Part shown: positions 51,874 to 59,930 of the stretch, one piece after another
Layout: every line of letters begins with the position of its first letter
How positions within the stretch are numbered: position 1 is the first letter of the stretch
Assembly (NCBI RefSeq): GCF_001922305.1
Contig: NZ_CP018839.1
Location: 1,426,001 to 1,490,000 of the forward strand
Direction: 5' to 3'
DNA: 64,000 bases
From: Thauera chlorobenzoica
Lineage (GTDB): Bacteria > Pseudomonadota > Gammaproteobacteria > Burkholderiales > Rhodocyclaceae
Made by a program: the position numbers and the translations under genes
Notes under the pieces: model-generated
Database searches by the model: none
What the model saw: only the letters and a program-made list of their open reading frames with translations
Told to the model about the DNA's origin: nothing

Positions 51874-52442
51874 TCCGCTGCCCGTCCGCTCAGCACCTGT
51901 TCGGCCTGTTCGAGACTGGCGTAACCGCTTTGTGCGACGAGCCGGTCGAGGGCTTCGATCGCGAGATTGCGCCCGGCGGTGGCGGCGCGTTCGACGTTCT
52001 CGTGGTACAGGTGCACGGTCCGCTCGCCGTAGGTCTCCAGCTCGCAACGCAGATAGACCGAAAAATTGCGCCCGTCGCCGGTCGGCGCCCGGCTGCGGCA
52101 GCAGCGCCGGTACAGCGCCGGGTAGCGCGCCTGCAGTTCGGTCTGCCAGCGTTCCTCGACCGCCACGATTGCGTCGATCAACGGGTTCTCGGATAGCGGC
52201 GGAATCAGCCCGTCCATGCGTGCGTACTTTTCCGCGAGCGGGTTGCGGCCCTGCGCGACGGCGCGTTCGAGGGCCTCGAGATAGGCGGCGAGCATCTCGC
52301 CGGTCCACAGATCGAACAGGCTGCCGCGGATCGTGCGGAAACTGGCCGGCGCGCTCTGGCAGCGCACGGGGCGGGCGCTATGTACCCGTTGAAACAGCTC
52401 CCACTCGCGATCGAGCACGTGGGCGACGAGCGTCTCCGTCAT
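51870..52442 (-). CDS. bssG: BssG, DUF4125-family protein
   Basis: 190 residues. Blocks LVAHVLDREWELFQRVHSA, RTIRGSLFDLWTGEMLAAYLEALERAVAQGRNPLAEKYARMDGLIPP and FSVYLRCELETYGERTVHLYHENVERAATAGRNLAIEALD match DUF4125. There are no enzymatic motifs I recognise and no signal peptide. It is nine bases downstream of bssF. Its conserved presence in bss operons suggests a role in assembling or maintaining benzylsuccinate synthase, but this is inference. Confidence 0.82.
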   Translation of the reverse strand: MTETLVAHVLDREWELFQRVHSARPVRCQSAPASFRTIRGSLFDLWTGEMLAAYLEALERAVAQGRNPLAEKYARMDGLIPPLSENPLIDAIVAVEERWQTELQARYPALYRRCCRSRAPTGDGRNFSVYLRCELETYGERTVHLYHENVERAATAGRNLAIEALDRLVAQSGYASLEQAEQVLSGRAAE

Positions 52443-52451
52443 GGTGCGTTC

Positions 52452-54155
52452 TCAGTGACGGGCGTCGTAATTGAGCAGGCTGCCGAGTAATGGCGGCAGC
52501 TGTTGCAGATCATCGATGAACTGCACGAGCTTGCCGTACTCGTCGCGTAGCGACTGCTTCGCCGCCGGGCTGCAGCCGATGCCGAGGGTCAGCAGGCCGA
52601 TGTTGCGTCGCCGGCAGAAGGCGATCGCCTCGGCGACGCCGCAGCCCCAGTTCGAGGCGCCGTCGGTGAGGTGGATGATGATGCGGCGGCGTGCAGCGCT
52701 GCGCGTCGACAGCGCGGTGGCGATGATCGCTTCGCCGGAAGCCGTCTTGCCTTGCGGCAGCACGGTGTGCATGCGTCCGTCGCGGAACAGCTCCGAGATC
52801 CGGCAGGCGCTGCGGGTCTCGTTGTAGGCGAACAGCCGTGCATTCTTCGCGTAGGCGTGAATGGCCGTGAACAGGGTCTGGAACACCGTCTCGGCGCGGG
52901 ACCACCGGGCTGGATCGGCCATCGACCCGGTCGCGTCGACGAGCAGCACGACGTCGTTGCGCAAGTCGTATTCGTTCTTCTTTTCCTGGAACACCGTACC
53001 GGTCGTGTGTGCGCGGTAGAGGCGCCGGCTGTGGATCTTGCCGGAGGTCAGCCCGCGGTTGAAGGCGCTGGTGCGCTGCGCGGCATGGCGCACCACGCGC
53101 TCGAGCTTGCGCCGCAGCGCCGCATCGACGAGGTCCTGGGCCGGCATCAGGATGTCGCTGCCCTCGACACGGACGACGCCTTCGGCATTCATCACGTTGT
53201 CGAGCACCTGTTCGGTCAGGTCGCGGTTCTTCGCCGGCAGCGCGCGCTCAATCAGCTTCGCGTAACTGACGATGGTCGCCTTCACCGCCTTGCGCTCGGC
53301 ATCTTCGGTGGCGATGTTTTCATCGTATTCTGAAGGCATCATGAAGCGGTCGCCGCTGTCGCCGATCCAGAAGCGTATGCGCGGCAGCAGCGTCTTCCAC
53401 AGGGCCAGGTAGCGCTCGACGCGGAACTCGACGCGTTCGGCGATACCGGTGATCGCCGGGCACTGGGTGCGCAATGCCGGCACGAGGGCCGCAAGCTGCT
53501 CGAAGGGCGCCTGATAGAACTTGTCGAATGCGGCGCGATCGAGCAGGTCCTCGAGCCACGGATCGAGCCATCGCGTCCGGTAGCGATCCGGGTCGCGGTC
53601 GGTGGCGAAGATCCACCACAAGTGCAGTGCCTCGGATAGTGTCGGCGGCGACAGCAGCCGGCACGCATTGTTCTCGACGCGCCAGCGTCGCGCGATTTCC
53701 GCGTAGTGCCCGAGCACGCTGCGGTTGGCGAGGTTGTCGACGTAGACGCTCTCGCAGAGGTCGAGGAACAGCCCGAACTTGTATGCGTACTGCGGCGGAG
53801 GCTGGAGGCGGGCGAGGGCGAGCTCGCGCACGCGCGCGCTCCATTCGGTGCGCAGGTAAGCCTGGTGGACGGTCAGGCCGACCACCAGGTCGGTGCGCGC
53901 CGCCGGCACCGGGTAGCAGCCCAGGATCGGCGACGGATCGATCGCGATCGTGGCGTCGTCCTGTGCCATGCCGGACCACACGACTTCGCCCGCATTGCGG
54001 CCGACGAATGCGGCGACCTTGCGCAGCGCGTGCAGCAGCTTCGCGAGCTCGAGCGGTTCGACCGGCGACTTGTCGCGGCGCCAGAATTCGGAATAACCGT
54101 CGGTGTCGGGAATGACGAAGCGTTCGATGACGGGCGTGGCGGGAGCCGGGGACAT
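52452..54155 (-). CDS. bssF: BssF, von Willebrand A-domain partner of BssE
   Basis: 567 residues. The C-terminal 180 residues form a VWA domain with MIDAS motif DATGS near residue 405 (DVVLLVDATGSMADPARW), a later Thr and the Asp of IIIHLTDGASNWG. The N-terminal part is helical (ALRKVAAFVGRNAGEVVWSGMAQDDATIAIDP). MoxR-type AAA+ ATPases and VWA proteins usually function as a pair in metalloenzyme activation or assembly. bssE, such an ATPase, lies just upstream. They probably act as a chaperone for benzylsuccinate synthase. Confidence 0.85.
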   Translation of the reverse strand: MSPAPATPVIERFVIPDTDGYSEFWRRDKSPVEPLELAKLLHALRKVAAFVGRNAGEVVWSGMAQDDATIAIDPSPILGCYPVPAARTDLVVGLTVHQAYLRTEWSARVRELALARLQPPPQYAYKFGLFLDLCESVYVDNLANRSVLGHYAEIARRWRVENNACRLLSPPTLSEALHLWWIFATDRDPDRYRTRWLDPWLEDLLDRAAFDKFYQAPFEQLAALVPALRTQCPAITGIAERVEFRVERYLALWKTLLPRIRFWIGDSGDRFMMPSEYDENIATEDAERKAVKATIVSYAKLIERALPAKNRDLTEQVLDNVMNAEGVVRVEGSDILMPAQDLVDAALRRKLERVVRHAAQRTSAFNRGLTSGKIHSRRLYRAHTTGTVFQEKKNEYDLRNDVVLLVDATGSMADPARWSRAETVFQTLFTAIHAYAKNARLFAYNETRSACRISELFRDGRMHTVLPQGKTASGEAIIATALSTRSAARRRIIIHLTDGASNWGCGVAEAIAFCRRRNIGLLTLGIGCSPAAKQSLRDEYGKLVQFIDDLQQLPPLLGSLLNYDARH

Positions 54156-54201
54156 CGCAGGGATCCTGTGCGCGGGAGGGGCGGACGGTGTCGGGGGACG
54201 G

Positions 54202-55062
54202 TCAGCGTGGCGTGAACAGCACGTACTCGGTCGTGCCGCGCTCGGTCTTGCCGAGTTCCACGTGCAGCGACAGCAGCACGGATTCGAGGGTCTCGCGGTC
54301 TGTCTGCAGGCTCGCCGCGATCGCCTCGCGCAGGCTGCCCCCGGCGGCGATCATCTCGCCGATCATCAGCGCCTTGCGCGTGGACACCTCGACCCCAAGC
54401 TCCGGGCTCGCGCGCAGGCTGTTGACGACGCCGATGATCTCTTCGGCCTGCGCGGTGGTGACGCCGGTCTTTTTCTGCAGCACCTCCCGTTCCACGTCGT
54501 TGGGCAGGAAATCCATCGAGGTGACGTAGAAGCGGTCGCGCAGCGCCGGGTCGAGCAGTTCGGTGCCGACGAATTCGTCGCCCTCGTTGAGGGTGGCGAA
54601 AAACACCACGCCGTCGGCGACCTTCAGCAGGCCGAGCTCGTCCATCCACACCTGGCGATCGTCCGAGAGGATCGAAAACAGCATGTTGAGCGCCTTCGGG
54701 TGCTCGGGCCGGTTGATCTCCTCGAGATGGATCACGCAACCCGGCGTCTGGAGCGCCTGCGGAAACAGGAACTGCTTGTAGCGGGTTTCGCCGTTCTCGA
54801 GCGCGTATTCGCCAAAGAGCTGCCCCGGTTCGGACAGCAGGCCGATCTGGAAGGTCGCCAGCGGCAGGTGATGCACCGCGGCGTACTGCCGCACCAGGGA
54901 CGACTTGCCGCAGCCTTGCTTGCCGACGACGAGCACATTGACCGGGTGCTTCTGCGAGATCCGGTGAATGCGATTGAGCAGGCTCAGGGTTTCGGTATTC
55001 AGGTAGTAATAGGGGTCGGCCGCAGGAACGTGCACGCTGTCGAGGAGTCCGCTGTTCTTCAT
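54202..55062 (-). CDS. bssE: BssE, MoxR-type AAA+ ATPase
   Basis: 286 residues from the ATG at 55,062 (MKNSGLLDSVHVPAADPYYYLN). Walker A is GKQGCGKSS at residues 47-55, Walker B CVIHLEEINRPEHPKALNML, and sensor-like residues lie in GVVFFATLNEGDEFVGTELLDPALRDRFYVTSMDF. The frame extends 14 codons upstream, but those residues do not look native. It is needed for benzylsuccinate synthase in related strains (TutH equivalent) and is thought to act as an ATP-driven chaperone. No strong ribosome site is visible, so coupling or a weak start is likely. Confidence 0.88.
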   Translation of the reverse strand: MKNSGLLDSVHVPAADPYYYLNTETLSLLNRIHRISQKHPVNVLVVGKQGCGKSSLVRQYAAVHHLPLATFQIGLLSEPGQLFGEYALENGETRYKQFLFPQALQTPGCVIHLEEINRPEHPKALNMLFSILSDDRQVWMDELGLLKVADGVVFFATLNEGDEFVGTELLDPALRDRFYVTSMDFLPNDVEREVLQKKTGVTTAQAEEIIGVVNSLRASPELGVEVSTRKALMIGEMIAAGGSLREAIAASLQTDRETLESVLLSLHVELGKTERGTTEYVLFTPR

Positions 55063-55187
55063 GAGGGTGTCTTGGCTGCTGGGGGGTGGAAAGGTCCGCC
55101 GCACGCGGTCTGCCGGTGTGGTGGAGAGTGGCCGGCGGGAGGCGGGTGCTCCCGCGCGGCCATCCCGTTACCGTGCTGTCGTTTGCA

Positions 55188-55412
55188 TCACACGTGGTCG
55201 CGGAAGCTCAGTTCGCCTTCCTCGTGACGGCTGCAGGTCATGTGCTCGACGTCGCGGATCCAGCGTTTCCACACGCCGCCCATCGCATGCCGGTTGACGG
55301 TGCATTGGCCGCGCATCGGATCGGTCGGGTCGGGCGTTTGCCATTTGCACTTGCGGCAGGGGCGGGCGGTGTTCTCTTCCCAGTGCACCTGGGTATGCGG
55401 TGTTGCGCTCAT
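55188..55412 (-). CDS. bssB: Benzylsuccinate synthase beta subunit
   Basis: 74 residues with four cysteines (19, 22, 37, 60) in CRKCKWQTPDPTDPMRGQCTVN and EHMTCSRHEE, which hold one Fe-S cluster of HiPIP-like type in the known enzyme. It lies after bssA and 88 bases separate them. The beta subunit binds the catalytic alpha subunit and helps control access to the active site. Length and cysteine spacing match known BssB. Confidence 0.93.
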   Translation of the reverse strand: MSATPHTQVHWEENTARPCRKCKWQTPDPTDPMRGQCTVNRHAMGGVWKRWIRDVEHMTCSRHEEGELSFRDHV

Positions 55413-55463
55413 GATCGATATCCAAAATTAAGTATGTCCATCAACTCGAGAGGCCGCCGATGA

Positions 55464-55492
55464 GCCGGGAGGGAAATGCCCGCCCTCCCGGC
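55464..55492 (-). terminator. Strong hairpin between bssA and bssB
   Basis: A perfect 10-bp stem of GCCGGGAGGG and CCCTCCCGGC with a 9-base loop lies nine bases after the bssA stop codon. There is no T-run. In a transcript that continues to bssB and beyond it may mark an RNA processing point or protect the highly expressed bssDCA message. Confidence 0.6.
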
Positions 55493-55500
55493 CCCCGCGG

Positions 55501-58086
55501 TCAGAGCTCGACGTTCAGGAACTCCAGGTCCTGGGCGTTGAAATTCTGCTCGTTGCGGGCAATGATCGTATTCTGGCCGTAGGTCGGGATGTCCACGAAG
55601 CGGGCACTGAAGCCGGATACGCGCACGATCAGGTCCTGGTGCTTTTCCGGCTCGCGCTGCGCGGCCTTCATCTCCTCGGTGCTGACCACGTTGAACTGCA
55701 CGTGGTCGATGTTGAGCTCGTGCCAGGTGTCCATGTAGGCGTGCCAGATGTCGAAGCCGTGCTTGCTGCGCATGATCGGCACCGACAGACGCTGGTTGAG
55801 CAGATTGGCCTTCTGGTTCTTCTGCACCTTGGACACCGAGCGCAGCACCGCGGTCGGCCCCTTCTTGTCGGTACCCGAATACGGAGAAATGCCGCCGTCG
55901 TCGGCAGCCTCGCCACCGAAACGCCCGTCCGGAGTGGGGCCGGTGCGCGACCCGACTTCCATGTACAGGCCGACCGCCTGCCCCGTGGGCTTCACCGGAC
56001 CGCCCGAGTAGTTGATGTTCTTCATCATTTCGCCGCCGAGGATTTCCTCGTAGAAACGACTGATCAGAACGTCCGCGTCGTCGTCGTCATTGCCCCACTT
56101 CGGCGCATTCTTGAAATCGCGGCGCATCTCCTCGTAGCCTTCCCAGTTCGCCTGGAGGGCGTCCATGAGCTGGGCCATGGTGTACTTCTTCTCGTCGTAG
56201 ATGAGCTTCTTGATCGCGACGAGCGAGTTGCCGGCGACGATGCTGGTAATCGGGTTATGCCAGCCATTGGGCTGTTCCGACAGGGCGTTCGCGTCCATGC
56301 CGAGTTCCATGCAGCCGTCGTCGAGTGCGGAGACGAAAGGCATCTGCAGGAAGCGGCACTCCATGGTGCGCGAGACATCCTTGCAACGGATCGCCAGCGC
56401 AATGGCGTACTGATACTGCTTGCGGAAGGCTTCCCACAACTCGTCGAAGGTCTTGAAATCCTTCGCGTAGCCGGTTTCCGGCCCCATCTGCATGTCGGCA
56501 TACGACCAGTCGTAACCGTTGTTGAGGGTGATTTCGAGAAGCTTCGCCGGGAAGATCGCGCTACCGCCCTCGGAGCGGGTTTTCTGCGCCTTGCGCCGGC
56601 CGGCCAGTCCCGGCGCCATGCACAGCACGTTGACCCAGTAGTGCGCTTCTTCCGGTGTTGCACCGTTGCCGTTGCGGCTGTATTTGGCCATCTCGAGCAT
56701 CTGCTGCACACCAAGTTCGTTGTGCTTGATCGAAGGATAGCCGAGCCCGTCGCGGATGCACTCGAAAACCCAGCGCAAGGTCTTGGCGCGATTCTTCTTC
56801 GAGTAGCGGAACACGATCGACGGCTCCGTCGTGCGGATGCGCTTGGTCGCCTCGAGGATGGCGTCGGTCATGTCGTTGCAGGCGTCCGAGCCGTCGCCGT
56901 TGGTGCCGCCCAGGGTCAGGATGAAGAGGTCGTTGGAGCCGGGGAAGATCTCGCGGTAGGCGCGCGACTTGCCGGCGCCGTGCTCGGAGATCTTCAGCCG
57001 TTCCATTTCGATCAGTTCGACCGCATCCTTGTGCTCCATCGGCTGGAAAGTCTTGTCGATCACGCTCGCCTTGTAGTACGGCCACAGCAGCGAGTCTTCC
57101 TTTTGCGCGAAGCCGCTCGCATAGCGTTCGATCGCGTGGCAGATCAGGAAGGTGAACCATTTCGACTGCATCGCGTCCTTCAGGCCGCGTGCCGGCTCGG
57201 CGGGCATGCGCTGGCAGATGTCGGCGATTTCGAGCAGCTCGGCCTTGCGTTTCGGGTCGGTTTCGAAGTGTTCGGCGACGATCTTGCACAGGCGTGCGTG
57301 ACGGCGTGCCCAGGCGATGACCGCTTTGCAGGCGATCACCATTGCTTTCCAGTTGTCGATCTTGTCGATCCATTCGAGACCGCTGGGAGCGTGCCAGGGG
57401 AATTTTTCCATTTCCGCACGGGCATGCTCGATTTTCTCTTCGGCCAGCGCGATCCGCGCCTGCAAACCGTCTTCGAGCACCGTCTCGTACGGCGGAATCA
57501 CGCTGTTGTAGCCGGATGCGAAAACCGGCCCTTCGATCGTACTGACCTGGTAGCCGCGGCGCAGGTCGACCGGGTCGAAATACGGCTCGCAGCGGGCCTG
57601 CAGGCTGAACGGCTTCCAGTAATCGACGATCTCCTGGGCTTCCTTGGCCGGTTGCGGCGAATATTTGCTCTTCAGATAGTCCTGCACTGCCATGTAGGAC
57701 AGTTCCGGATAGAGCGGAAACATGTTCGGGTCTTCGGCGTGGTAGCCGACGATGAATTCGTCGGTCTGCAGAACGAGCGTGCTTTTGTCGAGGATGTTCT
57801 TCAATCCGTGCGCGCGACGGATCGGCTCCGGCTCTCCTCTCGTGGCCCAGTGCGACTCCGTGAGCAGGCGCATGCGTTCGATCCCGGCGGTGACGCCCTT
57901 CTCGCAGAACTCGCCCGCCGCGGCATGTTTCCAGCGGCAGCGCGCCTTCAGCCGGCGGGTGCGCTCGGTAGACGGATTTTGCAGATGTTCGTGCAGTTCA
58001 TCGGCCGGGATCTCGGCTTCGCGCGGATTTTCGGGGGCGAACTGAACGACTTTCCCCTTGTATTCCAGCGTCTGTACATCGCTCAT
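55501..58086 (-). CDS. bssA: Benzylsuccinate synthase alpha (catalytic glycyl radical) subunit
   Basis: 861 residues of the pyruvate formate-lyase family. The active-site Cys is Cys489 in NVLCMAPG. The glycyl radical site is Gly825 in RVSGFSARF, 36 residues from the end. The distance between them (336) equals that in Thauera aromatica BssA (Cys493, Gly829). It adds the methyl group of toluene to fumarate, making (R)-benzylsuccinate, the first step of anaerobic toluene degradation. Activation needs BssD. Flanked by bssC upstream and bssB downstream. Confidence 0.97.
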   Translation of the reverse strand: MSDVQTLEYKGKVVQFAPENPREAEIPADELHEHLQNPSTERTRRLKARCRWKHAAAGEFCEKGVTAGIERMRLLTESHWATRGEPEPIRRAHGLKNILDKSTLVLQTDEFIVGYHAEDPNMFPLYPELSYMAVQDYLKSKYSPQPAKEAQEIVDYWKPFSLQARCEPYFDPVDLRRGYQVSTIEGPVFASGYNSVIPPYETVLEDGLQARIALAEEKIEHARAEMEKFPWHAPSGLEWIDKIDNWKAMVIACKAVIAWARRHARLCKIVAEHFETDPKRKAELLEIADICQRMPAEPARGLKDAMQSKWFTFLICHAIERYASGFAQKEDSLLWPYYKASVIDKTFQPMEHKDAVELIEMERLKISEHGAGKSRAYREIFPGSNDLFILTLGGTNGDGSDACNDMTDAILEATKRIRTTEPSIVFRYSKKNRAKTLRWVFECIRDGLGYPSIKHNELGVQQMLEMAKYSRNGNGATPEEAHYWVNVLCMAPGLAGRRKAQKTRSEGGSAIFPAKLLEITLNNGYDWSYADMQMGPETGYAKDFKTFDELWEAFRKQYQYAIALAIRCKDVSRTMECRFLQMPFVSALDDGCMELGMDANALSEQPNGWHNPITSIVAGNSLVAIKKLIYDEKKYTMAQLMDALQANWEGYEEMRRDFKNAPKWGNDDDDADVLISRFYEEILGGEMMKNINYSGGPVKPTGQAVGLYMEVGSRTGPTPDGRFGGEAADDGGISPYSGTDKKGPTAVLRSVSKVQKNQKANLLNQRLSVPIMRSKHGFDIWHAYMDTWHELNIDHVQFNVVSTEEMKAAQREPEKHQDLIVRVSGFSARFVDIPTYGQNTIIARNEQNFNAQDLEFLNVEL

Positions 58087-58122
58087 TGCTGTCTCCTACC
58101 TTGTTCTGTCGTATGGTTCTGT

Positions 58123-58296
58123 TCAGCGCTTGTGGAACGCGCCGCAACACTGGTCGTTTTCGAAGACGGGCTTGGACAGCCAGTACCTGCCCTTTTCATC
58201 GTCCTTCTGGGTCACGCAGTCCCCTTTCGATTTTTCGAAATCGTCCGCGTCCTCCGGAATTGAAAAAAAGAAAGCACAGTCCTTGCAGGTCGTCAT
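58123..58296 (-). CDS. bssC: Benzylsuccinate synthase gamma subunit
   Basis: 57 residues, a gene too short for ordinary gene finders. It starts MTTCKDCAFFFSIPED behind CAGGAGGAAATCAA and ends DQCCGAFHKR. Cysteines at 4, 7, 27 and 50/51 form the ligands of a Fe-S cluster as in known BssC. Its small size and position between bssD and bssA are standard. It covers part of the alpha subunit surface. 22 bases separate it from bssD. Confidence 0.93.
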   Translation of the reverse strand: MTTCKDCAFFFSIPEDADDFEKSKGDCVTQKDDEKGRYWLSKPVFENDQCCGAFHKR

Positions 58297-58318
58297 TTGA
58301 TTTCCTCCTGATGCTGGG

Positions 58319-59314
58319 TCAGTGATGCACTTCCAGGGCGATGCCCCCGGCTAGTTCGTTCTTGCCATTGGCGATGCCCACGATGCCGCCGATGGTGACG
58401 GCAAGCCCTCGGGCCTTCAATGCCTGCGCCAGCGGCACGATCTTTTCGGCAGGCGTCTCGTCCACGCCGCTGTACTGATAACTTCCGGCCCGGCCGAGAA
58501 AGGTGTATTTGCCTTCGCCGTAGCAGTGGAAATTGAGCAGATCGATTCCGCTGATCGCTGCTGCATGCTTGCCGAGATACTCGGCGTAAGCTTCGACATC
58601 GGCGTGCGAGTCGTTGAAGCCGGGAATCACCGGAATGTGGATGCGCACTTTTGCGCCTGCCGCGAACAGGGTTTCGAGATTCGCGAGAATCGGTGCGAGC
58701 GGCCAGCCGATGACTTCGAGGTGCTTGCGCGCGTCGAGCGTCTTCAGATCCACGATGAAAAGGTCGACGATGCCGATCATCGATTCGACGACTTTCCCCT
58801 GCTTCGGAAAGCACGAGGTTTCGATCGCGACATGAACGCCGCGGGCGTGCAATTCACCGGCGAGTTGCCGTGTGAAATCGGGGAAATAGAGGGGGTCGCC
58901 GCCGCTGATCGTGACGCCGCCGCCGCTATTGCGGTAGAACGCCGAATCGGACAGCGCCTCGCGCAGGATTTCCTCGACGCTCATGTGCTGCCCGACGATG
59001 GCGCGGGCTTCGGTCAGGCAGGCAGCGACGCAGCGCATGCATCGCTGGCAGTTCGTGCGGTCGATCTGGACGATCGTGCGACCGTCCGAATTGCGCACGA
59101 GGCGGGACGTCTCGGCGGGGCAGACGGCCACGCAGCGACCGCAGCCGACACAGCGATCCGGGTAGAAATAGAATTCCTGCCGTGCGTCCTGGGTTTCCGG
59201 GTTGTGGCACCAGGGGCAGCGCAGCGGGCAACCTTTCAGGAAAATGGTCGTCCTGATCCCAGGGCCGTCCTGAAGGCTGAACCTCTGTATTTCGGTAACA
59301 AGAGGAATTTTCAC
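58319..59314 (-). CDS. bssD: Benzylsuccinate synthase activating enzyme (radical SAM)
   Basis: 331 residues. The radical SAM motif CPLRCPWC uses Cys29, Cys33 and Cys36. Two ferredoxin-like 4Fe-4S sites follow, Cys55-58-61-65 (CVGCGRCVAVC) and Cys89-92-95-99 (CQRCMRCVAAC), as in activases of BssA and glycerol-dehydratase type enzymes. GGGVTISGGDPLYFP binds AdoMet. It generates the glycyl radical on BssA. First gene of the bss operon, with about 80 bases of leader after the predicted start point. Confidence 0.96.
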   Translation of the reverse strand: MKIPLVTEIQRFSLQDGPGIRTTIFLKGCPLRCPWCHNPETQDARQEFYFYPDRCVGCGRCVAVCPAETSRLVRNSDGRTIVQIDRTNCQRCMRCVAACLTEARAIVGQHMSVEEILREALSDSAFYRNSGGGVTISGGDPLYFPDFTRQLAGELHARGVHVAIETSCFPKQGKVVESMIGIVDLFIVDLKTLDARKHLEVIGWPLAPILANLETLFAAGAKVRIHIPVIPGFNDSHADVEAYAEYLGKHAAAISGIDLLNFHCYGEGKYTFLGRAGSYQYSGVDETPAEKIVPLAQALKARGLAVTIGGIVGIANGKNELAGGIALEVHH

Positions 59315-59399
59315 TGCGGCCTCAATATTGAATGTGAGTCGAAGTCGCGGCCGGATCGATCGCCGGCAGTCGCTGCTTCATAACGGTGCCCATGGGACT

Positions 59400-59462
59400 A
59401 ACTTAGGCCGCACAGGATCGTGCAGCAATTGGTGTGAGCACCTAAGCATAGGGGGCGGCCCC
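59400..59462 (-). promoter_or_regulatory. bss operon operator and promoter (probable TdiR target)
   Basis: Read on the minus strand: GGGGCCGCCCC, 11 bases, then GTGCTCACACCAATTG. The TTG belongs to a -35 element TTGCTG (59,428 to 59,423), followed by a 17-base spacer and TAAGTT as -10 (59,405 to 59,400). A small dyad GGTG-CTCA-CACC lies just before the -35. The same arrangement is found before bbsA. The transposon insertion ended 468 bases upstream, so this control region is untouched. TdiR binding is inferred. Confidence 0.75.
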
Positions 59463-59873
59463 TAGGGCATCCCGTCCCCCAGGCGTTACCGGAGGGGACC
59501 GTTAAAGGGCTGATTTCTATGGAGCGTTTCACCGGGGTGCGGGGCTGCGGGAAAGCTGCCGACCGGCCCGGAGCCGGCTGCAGGGCGGCCCGATTGCCTT
59601 GCCGAGCGGGAGTCCCGCCGGGCCGCGAAGCGCATGCTTGCTGCTGGCGGGACGGCGACGAAGAAGGACCCATGCCGTCGGGCCCTGTCCGGTCCGCCGC
59701 GGTCGGTGCATGGCCGTTCATAGCGGTGATGCCGTGCGGTTGAAGCCTGAGCCGGCGAGGTTTCACCGGGCGGGCAATCGAATGCCCGCGAGCGCTGCTG
59801 ACGGGCTCGGCACGAAGGCAGACGTGGCCATTGCCGCACTCCACGAAGCTCGCGCGCTTGGTGACTTCCCGCG
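59463..59873. other. Intergenic region between bss promoter and tdiR 3' remnant
   Basis: About 410 bases of GC-rich DNA without a recognisable gene, RNA or repeat on either strand. Short open frames here have no family resemblance. In the ancestor this was the tdiR-bssD spacer. Confidence 0.6.
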
Positions 59874-59930
59874 CTACGCGGCAGTCCGGCAGGCGCTGCT
59901 TCCCGGCAGGGGTTGCCGGCCACAGTCGCT
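59874..59930 (-). pseudogene. Detached 3' end of tdiR
   Basis: Eighteen codons and a TAG stop (SDCGRQPLPGSSACRTAA on the minus strand, starting in the duplicated target bases) that continue the TdiR reading frame exactly once the insertion element and one copy of the 8-base target are removed. They are the original C-terminus of TdiR, now cut off by the insertion. Confidence 0.75.

Noticed and set aside
55063..55104. Upstream ATG extending BssE by 14 residues
   Set aside because: The added residues (MRRTFPPPSSQDTL) do not resemble the family N-terminus; the later ATG gives the expected length.
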